DNA of 64,000 nucleotides from Pythium myriotylum (Eukaryota; Oomycota; Peronosporomycetes; Pythiales; Pythiaceae). The DNA lies in contig JALJCQ010000020.1 in assembly GCA_023091665.1 (NCBI GenBank), positions 62,001 through 126,000 of the forward strand, in the 5' to 3' direction. Of the stretch, positions 50,135-58,296 are shown one piece after another. The position numbers and the translations under genes are program-made. How positions within the stretch are numbered: position 1 is the stretch's first letter; every line of letters begins with the position of its first letter. The notes under the pieces were generated by a model. The model searched no databases. It was not told the DNA's origin and saw nothing but the letters and a program-made list of their open reading frames with translations.

Positions 50135-50645
50135 GGTACGGCTTCAGGCGCCCAACGTAGAAGGTCGGGTGCAAGCGCAACTTCTTGGGAAGTTCTAGCG
50201 TGTAGGCGTCACCGACAACGTTGGTAACTTTAAATGGACCGATATATCTTGGCAACAACTTGTTCGAACCCAAGTGACTGATGAGCCGCTCTGGTAAGTT
50301 CTGCGTCGAGAGCAGAACACGATCTCCCACATCGAACTTGGTTCGATTCGAGCGGCCGCTCGAATCAGCGTTTTCCTTCTGACGGTCGACTGCGTCCGCG
50401 ACGGAGTCTCGCACAAATCGCACAATGGCTTGTCGCTTTTCGACGAAGTCGTTGATCGACTTCTCTTCTCTCGGCGATAGGGTCAAGAGCTCTGGCAATG
50501 CATCGAAGTTGAACTCGGACGACAGGTTCTCGCGTGCAGTTAGGACCGCTGCTATCACCGCTTCGATCGCATTGAGGTCTACGTCCATGTCTTCATCTCT
50601 GTTTCCAGCGGCGGCCGGAGACACGGGCTCTTCGTCGACGTCCAT
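49218..50645 (-). CDS. G3 integrase C-terminus and chromodomain
   Basis: 475 codons in the same frame as the upstream pol, separated from it by one TAA (50760-50762). Contains FDVGDRVLLSTQNLP, YIGPFKVTNVVGDAYTLELP (GPY/F module), then ~220 residues of Arg/Ser/Asp/Pro-rich linker, then a chromodomain ARFYRVHWLGFPDDQDTWE. The linker is the part that lies antisense to the coiled coil of the plus-strand frame, which may explain its unusual length and composition. Confidence 0.8.
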   Translation of the reverse strand: MDVDEEPVSPAAAGNRDEDMDVDLNAIEAVIAAVLTARENLSSEFNFDALPELLTLSPREEKSINDFVEKRQAIVRFVRDSVADAVDRQKENADSSGRSNRTKFDVGDRVLLSTQNLPERLISHLGSNKLLPRYIGPFKVTNVVGDAYTLELPKKLRLHPTFYVGRLKPYLTSSDLAADLHDEDSRRLRHQSTRPVTRSSAASSGWAVPAPLLTSASPLATRRVRADPLVAEGVDEARRSAGLVREAGRAAQQDQIRDATPGTPHGRLRETDAELERPARADTPGSRATLAPSQVSRSDRPRRLPSAEDLARGSSADDQLDALSPSSVRGDLVDTRGIARGEDRDDVARSSRDRHSAGPTDREANASTPGPRGGPTARFVRDGPPPLIDANGDIRWVVDRIVDHDDRPDPEATARMRRGGTKKKSAIAKARFYRVHWLGFPDDQDTWEHGPTLALEIPGLVRQYEDQLAARSQQL

Positions 50646-50759
50646 GCCGGCCGGGTGGTCGGCATACCCGTTCTCGATAAGGTTGTTCTCTGTGGAGCCC
50701 TCGAACTCGGGGGCAGGGGCACGGTCTGGGTTTGCTTGAACTTCCTCACGGTCGAAATA

Positions 50760-53700
50760 TTAAACGTTTTCGAAACCTTGAACATCACCGTGGACCTGGC
50801 CGGGGCTAGGACCTTGAACTTGGGTCTCGTGCTGATGATCCACGCGACTTGATTGGGTGGGACGTGACGCGTCATCGTTGGGTGCAGATGCCCGAGCAGA
50901 ACTTGTCACTTCCAGCGTCGAATATCTCGATGCTCCTCCCACACCTGAATGAGAGCGACCCGGTGAGGCAAAGAGCGTCGCCGGGGTACGCGGATGACGG
51001 CCATAGTTGACGTAGAAGGGCGTCATCCCCGACGACACGTGCACCGAATTATTCAGTGCGAACTCAACAAGAGGCAAGAACTCGCTCCACTCACGGAATG
51101 ATGTGGCGTAACTGCGAAGCACATCTTCGAGAACGTGATTAACGCGTTCAGTCTGCCCGTCTGTTTCGGGATGGGCAGCCGTCGACATTTGCAAGCGAGT
51201 GTCCAATAGCTTGAACAGCGATCGCCAGAAGAGGGAGGTGAATCGAGGATCTCGATCCGACACGATGGTCTCCGGAAGGCCGTGGAGGCGGAAGACACTG
51301 TCGAGAAACACAGTGGCAGCCTCTTCTGCTGTGATCGTTTGCTTCACAGCCGCAAGATGAACCATCTTGGAGAGACGGTCCACAAAGACCATGATCCCAT
51401 CACGGTCGTGAGGGTCTTTGGGGAATCCGAAGACGAAGTCGAGGCTGACGGAGTCCCAGACATCACTTGGGACTGGGAGGGGCCGGAGCGGCGCCTGTTG
51501 AGCGGGTGACGGCTTCACGCGCTGGCAAACTTCGCACGTGCGGACCCATTTCCGCACCCACTTGTACTGGTGAGGCCAGTAATAGTTCCTCGAAAGCGAG
51601 AGAAATGTCTTCTCTCGTCCTAAATGACCTCCGACGGGCGCATCATGGTGCTCGTGGATGAGACGAAGTCGAATGTCGTCGTCATTGGGGACGACGACGC
51701 GAGGAGCGTCGGTCTTATCGACGCTATAGTAGAGGAGACCGTCGGCAAGCTGGTACCGGCGGACACGAGCACGCACACGAGGTGTAAGACGGAACAGCAG
51801 TGCCTCCGAACCATCAGAGCCGTCAGAAGATAGGAACTCAATTAACTCTTGGCAGACAGGGTCGGAGGAGTTAGCTCGGCGAATGTCGTCGGTGAGCGAC
51901 GACTGCACAGAGTGAATCAAAGCGTTGAGACCTTCCTCAACGCACCTTGGGCATTCTTGAGGCGCCGACGACTCATCGATCGGCGCGCGCGGGTCGTAGT
52001 CCGGGCGACGTGAGAGCGCATCCGCAAGGATGTTGCTCTTTCCCGGCTTGTAGTGTACAACAAAGTTGTACTCGGCGAAGAACGACAGCCAACGGGCCAT
52101 CCGTTGGGACAGGTGCGGAGACTTCGTCGCCGTTCGCAACGACGCATGATCCGTGTAGATGGCGAACTGCTGTTCGCCCAGCAGATACACTCGGAACTTG
52201 GCGAGTGCGTACTTCATGGCAAGGAGTTCCTTGTCGTGGACCGGGTAATTCCGCTCGGCCGTCTTCAGCTGCCGTGACTGGTAGCTGATCACTCGTGACT
52301 GGTAGCTGATCACTCGCTCACGGCCCTCAACATCAAACTGCATGAGGGCGCAGCCGATAGCATAGTCACTTGCGTCGCAAACGACGTGGAAGGGTCGATC
52401 GTAGTCGGGGAGCGCCAAGATCGGCGCTTCTTGTAGGCTCGACTTGACCGAGTCAAAGGCCTGCTGGTGCTCAGCGGACCATTTCCACTCGACGTCCTTC
52501 CGCAGAAGCTGCGACAGCGGCTGGACGAGGGCTGCATAATTCTTCGTATACTTGTGCAGGTAATTTGCGAGCCCCAGCCACTGCCGGAGTTGCTTCTGGT
52601 CCTTGGGCACTGGCCAGGCACAGATCGAGGCGACCTTCTCAGGATCGGAACGGGCACCGTCCTTGCTCACATAGCAGCCTAGCACCGGAATTTCCGGTGC
52701 GAAGAATACACACTTCTTCAGATTCGCGTAGAGCTTGTGTGTTCGCATCGCTTCGAACACTTGGCGAAGATATTCAGTGTGAACATCCTCCGGCGCCCTG
52801 CCGTCCTCGGCCTTGCTGTGGACAAAGATGTCGTCGAAGTAGCTCGCCGCAAAGCTGCGGAACGGCCGCAGCACGTGCGATACCATCCTGTTGAAGGTCG
52901 CTGGTGCGTTCTTGAGACCCTGAGGCATCACTAACCACTCCCAAAGCATTCCACTCGGCGTGCTGACAGCTGTGAGCGGGACATCCTGCTCGCGCATAAG
53001 GATCTGGTAGAAGCCATCCATCAAATCGATGGCACTGAACACCACCGACCCGGACATCGAGTCCAGGATCATGTCCTTCCGAGGTATCGGCGTTTGTGCC
53101 GGTATCGTAGCGTCGTTCAGCTTGTTGAATGCATGAACAATCCGCCAGCCGCCAGTAGCTTTCTTGACGCAGAACGTTGGGCTCGAGTGCGGGGAAACCG
53201 ACTCACGAAGGTGACCTGCTTGTCTGCGGGCCTCGAAAAAGGCATCAATAGCCTCAACTTGATCGTAGGGAAGCGGCCACTGGCGCATCACACAGTACTT
53301 TGAGCCTGGCACGAGATCGATCTCGTGTCGAACACCGCGGTCAGGCGGTAATGCTTTCGGGACTTCGTCCGGAAAGATGTCTTGGAACTCCAAGACGAGT
53401 TCGTACGCCTTGCTACCTGATTCCTTGAGGGCCTTTAGAGACTGCGCTGCGTAGCGCTGCTCACGCTGGGTCTTTGAGGTCGCGTCGGGATTCATTGTCG
53501 ACGCTGTCATGAAGTGATCATCTTCTGCAACGATCACGCACACCTGTTCGATCTCACCACGCTTGAGATCCTTCAGAAATGTCTTCATCGAGATCGTGCC
53601 ACATTGCACGATCTCCGCTGCCATACACGGGGGGTTTGGCACTCGGATGTGCTGGAACGCCGGCGCCGCGGTTGTATAGACAGCCGCCAGGATGTCTTCC

Positions 53701-53921
53701 TCCCCGTCTTCCAAAGCGACGAGACACGGTTTCTCGTCGCATACACGGTCTCCATCTTCGCAAGCGATGAGACACGGTTTCTCATCGCAATCTTGGGACC
53801 CGGTCTCTAAGCCGGTGTCATCTTCACAAATCGTTGTGGAACCGCCACGTTGCGCTTCCTCTTCAGCAAGAAATGCATCGACGATGTAATCGACCGACGC
53901 CTCGTGTGCGCGCGCAGACGC
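50760..53921 (-). CDS. G3 RT-RNase H-integrase
   Basis: Open from just after a TAA at 53922-53924, without ATG near the start. N-terminal part holds two copies of a CDEKPCL-A-EDG repeat (53716-53788). RT: VKKATGGWRIVHAF, AIDLMDGFYQ, SYFDDIFVHS (near 52825-52845). RNase H: VVCDASDYAIG, with a 21-bp in-frame tandem duplication (VISYQSR twice, 52275-52316), YTDHASLRT, ILADALSR. Integrase: H..H..CEVCQ, D (VSLDFVFGF), D (VSDRDPRF), E (ETDGQTERVNH). Ends at TAA 50760. Confidence 0.88.
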   Translation of the reverse strand, partial: ASARAHEASVDYIVDAFLAEEEAQRGGSTTICEDDTGLETGSQDCDEKPCLIACEDGDRVCDEKPCLVALEDGEEDILAAVYTTAAPAFQHIRVPNPPCMAAEIVQCGTISMKTFLKDLKRGEIEQVCVIVAEDDHFMTASTMNPDATSKTQREQRYAAQSLKALKESGSKAYELVLEFQDIFPDEVPKALPPDRGVRHEIDLVPGSKYCVMRQWPLPYDQVEAIDAFFEARRQAGHLRESVSPHSSPTFCVKKATGGWRIVHAFNKLNDATIPAQTPIPRKDMILDSMSGSVVFSAIDLMDGFYQILMREQDVPLTAVSTPSGMLWEWLVMPQGLKNAPATFNRMVSHVLRPFRSFAASYFDDIFVHSKAEDGRAPEDVHTEYLRQVFEAMRTHKLYANLKKCVFFAPEIPVLGCYVSKDGARSDPEKVASICAWPVPKDQKQLRQWLGLANYLHKYTKNYAALVQPLSQLLRKDVEWKWSAEHQQAFDSVKSSLQEAPILALPDYDRPFHVVCDASDYAIGCALMQFDVEGRERVISYQSRVISYQSRQLKTAERNYPVHDKELLAMKYALAKFRVYLLGEQQFAIYTDHASLRTATKSPHLSQRMARWLSFFAEYNFVVHYKPGKSNILADALSRRPDYDPRAPIDESSAPQECPRCVEEGLNALIHSVQSSLTDDIRRANSSDPVCQELIEFLSSDGSDGSEALLFRLTPRVRARVRRYQLADGLLYYSVDKTDAPRVVVPNDDDIRLRLIHEHHDAPVGGHLGREKTFLSLSRNYYWPHQYKWVRKWVRTCEVCQRVKPSPAQQAPLRPLPVPSDVWDSVSLDFVFGFPKDPHDRDGIMVFVDRLSKMVHLAAVKQTITAEEAATVFLDSVFRLHGLPETIVSDRDPRFTSLFWRSLFKLLDTRLQMSTAAHPETDGQTERVNHVLEDVLRSYATSFREWSEFLPLVEFALNNSVHVSSGMTPFYVNYGRHPRTPATLFASPGRSHSGVGGASRYSTLEVTSSARASAPNDDASRPTQSSRVDHQHETQVQGPSPGQVHGDVQGFENV

Positions 53922-53962
53922 TTACGCTTCCCAGCGTGTGAGCCCGACTTTCGTCGAGCTCG

Positions 53963-54820
53963 TCATCGACGGGGCGTCGACAGCGCCATCGATGGAGCAT
54001 CCTTGACGGGAGTCGAACTGGTCGACTCGCAGCTATCAGCGCCGACAGGGCCATCGCTCTCTGTGGCGGCTGTAGTAGCTGCGGATGAACATACGGACAT
54101 GTTCATCCACCAGACTTCGTCGATAACGACGGCGAACGCTTCATCATCGATGGTGCCGGACGCGACAGCGCCGACACTCTTCATGGACCGACTTTTCCAG
54201 TCGATCCGGGGTTCGTGGCGTTCGAACCACGGCAAACCGAAGATGCAATCGAACCTCTTGTCCATGTCGATTGCGAAAAACACATCTTCCTTCTCGGATC
54301 CACCGAGAACATACTTCATGTGTACCGAATGCTTCGGTACTTCTCGCGGCCTGCCGTCTGCAAGCCGAATCGTCATCTTCTCTCCTTCATCTCGAATCTT
54401 CATGCCCGAACACTCCTTCAGGCAACCAATGCGAACGAAATTCTTCGTTGCTCCGCAATCCAGCAGGGCTGTGATCGGCTCATCCATTCCGATCACTCTC
54501 ACGCGAAGTGTGACCAACTTGTTGGAGCCACTGCCGGTGGTGGAATTGAAACACGCCTCAGACGTGCTGGGGCCAAGGCGACGGTGCTCCACCGTTGCAC
54601 GCGCCGCCTCATTCCGGCCAGTAGGGCGCCCCGCACCTACTGGTCCGACTCGTTTTTTGACGAGTCGTCCGTCAGCTGATGGAAGCGGACGGATCGGCCC
54701 TGGGCGACCGACGCTGGCGCCGGCGCGAGACAATCTTTGGCGTGGTGGCCGCTTTCTGAAAGCAGCTCCCCTTCTTCGAACTCTTCTTCGCGAAGCGGGT
54801 GCCACCACTACCTTCTCCAC
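53963..54820 (-). pseudogene. G3 protease region
   Basis: Aspartic protease with LLDCGATKNFVR (D-C-G instead of D-S/T-G), IFGLPWFERHEPRIDW towards the end. It is in a different frame from both gag and RT, with stops between; a short third frame bridges 53963 to 53921. The N-terminal ~85 codons are a shadow of the true gag end. Confidence 0.75.
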
Positions 54821-55673
54821 CGTGGAACTGCAAGACAGACAGATCCATTGGCTCCGGCTCAGACGGAGCCTCCGAGTAACGGTTGCGATAACCGTAACTG
54901 CGCGCCTGACGAGCGTTGTAGTCTTCCGTCAGCGCAATCGAGAAGGCTTCCTCGAGAGTTTCTGGATAAGTCCGGAAAAGTTGTGTCTTCGCTGGACCAT
55001 CGCGGAGACCCGTCATAAACATCGCGACTTGTGTAGCCACGTCGATCGGCTTTCCGACGACGCACGATGCGAGGTACCGCATCCGCTGGATATAAGAGTG
55101 GAGGTCGGTATTACCTTGTTTCGCGCTGAGAAACTCGGCGCGCATGCGGAATTCGCTCTGCGGCGGCTCGAAAGTCGACTGCAACTTCGACTTGAAGTCT
55201 TCGAGCGACCGAAAGCATTTCCGGTCGGCAGACCTGAGGCCATAGGCCCAAGTCTTCACCTTCCCAGTCAGTTGCGACATGGCATAGCGGATCCTCTGTT
55301 CTTCGTCGACGATGAGCCGGGCATCGATTGCCTCATCCAGCTCGCAGAACCAGCGACGAAGTGGCGTCTTCTCGTCGCCACCATATTTGGATGTGTCGAT
55401 CTTGAGCGGTTCGACACGCGGCGAATTCTTCTGACGCGCGAGAGTCTGCGCCTGGGCGCGCGCGTCATCGATTTCACGGATCATGAACTCTTGAGCAGCG
55501 AGACGTTGGGCTTCCGCGTCACCGCTGCGTAGGAGGGCCTTCACAGCAAGAGGGCCAGCGGCCTCAGCCATGCGGCCGAGGGCCTCCCATTCAAACTGGG
55601 TGAGGTGCGGGAAGTGTTCCGCACGAGTCAGCTGGCTGAGGTCGAAGCTGAGGTCGAAGCTGAGGTTGGCCAT
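54672..55673 (-). pseudogene. G3 gag
   Basis: ATG at 55673 (MANLSFDLSFDL); the frame opens at 55703. Capsid region YGGDEKTPLRRWFCELDEAI, WAYGLRSADRKCFRSLEDFKSKL, EFLSAKQGNTDLHSYIQRMRYL in pieces. The zinc knuckle is broken: the first Cys (SCF) is in frame but the GHHAKDC half is found in another frame, as if about seven bases were lost near 54765. The frame then ends at 54672. Confidence 0.78.
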
Positions 55674-55717
55674 CTTGATGTCTTGGTCGTGTGGACGGAC
55701 CACGAAGTGCTACCAGG

Positions 55718-56029
55718 TGTAACGGGCGCAGATCCGTTACACAGCGTCGAGACCCCTGTCCCGACGCTCAGATTGGGCTCTTGACTTGACGGTAAATTGG
55801 ACTCTGCATTGAGAGGTCCAGACATCTCTGGACCTCATTAAACCTACTCTGGTGTCCCTAATAAAACCTATGTATGCGGTGTCGTTCTCTGATAGGATGA
55901 AATCTCAGAGAATTTCCACCAATGGAAATGCAACAAGAACACACGCGCCTCTGACCAATCAGAGACACGGGAGGGACAACTCTCTCTTATAGAACCTACT
56001 CTCTTGTAATGGGCTGTGGGCCCATTACA
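55718..56029 (-). repeat. 5' LTR of G3 (minus orientation)
   Basis: 312 bp; no difference from 47962-48273 seen. Confidence 0.93.
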
Positions 56030-56034
56030 GTCTA

Positions 56035-56906
56035 GCAAGACGAGACTCCGAGAATCTGGGGTGTCGACCAACGACCAGATCCCATCCTCTGTCCGCATCA
56101 CATCAACTCGGTCACGCACATTGCCTCGACATGTGCCTGACCTCGGTGAACCCAACTGCATTGCACCGTACAACTGTACTGTTTTCTTCAAGCCGAGCCA
56201 GTTACGATCGTCGAGATGATCTGCACATCCCATGCCAGTCAGCGACTATCGAATGGTGAGCTCTCTTTTACATAGCTCTACACTACATACTGGCAAGTGC
56301 CATTACGTGTTGGTCTCGTTCGCGTGACCGCCGAGTGTTCATCCGTGGATCCTACCGGCTGGCTCAGGGTTCCGTACATGGACTTCGCGTGTTAAAGGAC
56401 GTACTATACCTACAGGGACAGCACAAGAGTCACCTAGCTCCTCACGCGTCTTCTCACGCGTCTTTCGCCATAATGCCGCCGACGCCGATCGATTGCTAAC
56501 CGGTTAGCAAGCGCTCTGTTCCGTCCTTTCACTCCCCCGAAGGAAGCATCTTCACAGTAGGGAATACTTCTCATCTCTCGCGACTCTGACAAGTGGTTAG
56601 ACGCCATCTCAGGTGTGCCTCGATATCAAGTCTGAGGAGTCTGGGCGTGCAATGGAGAAAACGATGCACCACAGTCAGTATGGAGGCAATGACGCTGCAA
56701 AGCAGCAGCGAAAACGAGGAGCGGTATTGTGCAGACGACCAACGAACCGATTCGCGAGCATTCATACATCACCCGCGAGCCATCGACGAATAGAATCTCC
56801 ACAGTTGCTGTTGTGCTTGCCCTCGACCTCTACGAAGGAAAGTCGATTGACGAACGGCGGGAGTCTGTGCGCGTCGTCTTTCTCTCTCCCAGCACGGTCA
56901 GGCGTC
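56035..56906. other. upstream region of host copy IV, inverted counterpart of 38.8-39.67 kb
   Basis: No gene of its own. Shares blocks such as CCAGATCCCATCCTC and GTGCCTGACCTCGGTGAACC with the reverse strand of 39530-39640. Short frames here are not conserved between the copies. Confidence 0.5.
56493..56510. promoter_or_regulatory. perfect 18-bp palindrome upstream of host copy IV
   Basis: TTGCTAACCGGTTAGCAA, the same as 39178-39195 upstream of copy I. Confidence 0.45.
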
Positions 56907-57242
56907 GAGACACCCTCCCCAGACAAGGTATCGGTCTCGGTTAGGCATGCATCCACATCAACCCGGACGCAGATACTATTCTCCGCAGTGACTCAGTTCA
57001 GCACCCCATCTACAACAACACCCATGCAACAATGTCCTGTTTCTGCTAAAAGGCCGTCGTCATCAAGTCTCCTGTCCTTCGACTTTTTCTTCACGACCAC
57101 GTAGGACTCTTCTTCTTCGCGAGTGGGCAAGTCTCCACGACCACGCCGACCACGCCGCGACCGCCCTCGCCCTCGTGTACCCATCCATCCACGCATCTAT
57201 AGATGCTTCGATCCCTTCATCGTTCCATCCGCGACCGATGGT
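56907..57242 (+). repeat. 336-bp host segment duplicated on both sides of copia C2
   Basis: Matches 62709-63044 with one substitution seen (GGGCAAG versus GGACAAG near 57125). It starts at the GAGAC target duplication and ends where a copia RNase H fragment is joined. Confidence 0.92.
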
Positions 57243-57893
57243 ATACCTCGCGATGGGGACACGTCCCGACATAGCGTACGCGGTGAGCTACCTCAGTCGC
57301 TTTGCTGAGCAGCCGCGCGAGGTGCATTGGAACGCTGCGATTCGCATCGTGCGTTACTTGAAAGGCACAGTGGACCTGGGCATCACATACAAGGGCAAAG
57401 ATGGATCGGTGACTTTTGCTGCATGGAGTGACTCAGATTGGGCCAGCGACACACACACGCGCCGATCGACGACAGGCCTTATGTTGACAATGAACGGCGG
57501 ACCAGTGGTGTTCAAGTCGAAGCTGCAGCGTACGGTGGCACTCAGCACAGCGGAAGCCGAGTACACCGCCATCTCCATGTGCACGCAGGAAGTACTATGG
57601 GCCAGGACGCTGCTGGAGGAGCTGGGACATGCACAGTCGCAGCCGACGATGATCAACACGGACAACAAGAGTGCTATCGCAATGGCAAAGAACGTTGGCT
57701 ACAGTGCCAGGGCCAAGCACGTGGATATTCGATACCACTTCGTCCGTGAGCATCTTGCCGAAGGTGCCATCGATCTCCAGTACGTGCCATCAGCCTCACA
57801 GGTCGCCGACTTCCTCACGAAGCCCATTGAGGGTAAGACGTTCCAGCGCCTCATCTCGGCGTGCGGCCTCAAGGCAACGAGTTGAGGGGGGAG
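57243..57893 (+). pseudogene. truncated copia RNase H end upstream of C2
   Basis: Same sequence as 61680-62330 of C2 (YLAMGTRPDIAYAVSYLSRF to the TGA at 57885). Joined directly to host sequence at 57242/57243, so the 5' part of this copia unit is missing. The open frame that reads through from host sequence (57175) is a chance fusion. Confidence 0.9.
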
Positions 57894-58271
57894 TGTTGCA
57901 GTTGCAGCGCCTGTCTCTTGCCTGTGTCAACTCGGTGCAGAGACGGTGACGTCAGTCCGGACGCAGCATCCAGATGGAAGATGCGCTGTCGCAGATCCGG
58001 ATACCGGACCAGCACAATCGACGGAAGTTGTGCTCTATGTGTTCTACTTGTTCTCGAATGTGGTTCGAGAACCGGCACAACAGTGCTTGTATGGTTTGTA
58101 TATGAACATCGACGGAGGCCGATGGTTCTAGAACTTCGGTTCTAGAACACAGTACTTAGCGTAGTGAGAGGGAGCCGCTCACTCCACTTGCGGACTCTAA
58201 CTGAATACACTCACTTTCCATTTGTATTGCTAACGACCAAGTTCAGCGAACCAGTGCTCTGACTAGCAATA
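57894..58271 (+). repeat. 5' (shared) LTR of C2
   Basis: 378 bp; serves as 3' end of the truncated upstream copy and 5' LTR of C2. Confidence 0.9.
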
Positions 58272-58283
58272 GGTTATGAGCCC
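58272..58283 (+). other. primer binding site of C2, anticodon-arm type
   Basis: GGTTATGAGCCC directly after the LTR. Its complement GGGCTCATAACC is the anticodon arm of initiator tRNA-Met (as in yeast). An ATG at 58276 lies within it. Confidence 0.6.
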
Positions 58284-58296
58284 AAGGACTGTGACC

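Larger units (their letters stand above)
47962..56029 (-). mobile_element. Ty3/gypsy LTR retrotransposon G3 with antisense reading frame
   Basis: 312-bp LTRs (47962-48273 and 55718-56029) identical by eye, and target duplication GTCTA (47957-47961, 56030-56034): a very recent insertion. Coding order on the minus strand is gag, protease, RT, RNase H, integrase, chromodomain. A purine tract lies at 48274-48290 (minus) before the 3' LTR; the primer site is 55705-55715. Between the pol end and the 3' LTR lies a long frame on the opposite strand (48479-50134). Gag to RT is broken by several frameshifts despite the identical LTRs. Confidence 0.95.

Noticed and set aside
53850..55532. 560-codon plus-strand frame opposite G3 gag and protease
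   Set aside because: No coiled coil, domain or coherent composition, and it covers a region where the minus strand is clearly gag and protease. Treated as a shadow, unlike the frame at 48479-50134.
57175..57885. 236-codon frame starting in host sequence and ending as copia RNase H
   Set aside because: It spans the artificial host/copia junction at 57242; the first ~22 codons are host upstream sequence.
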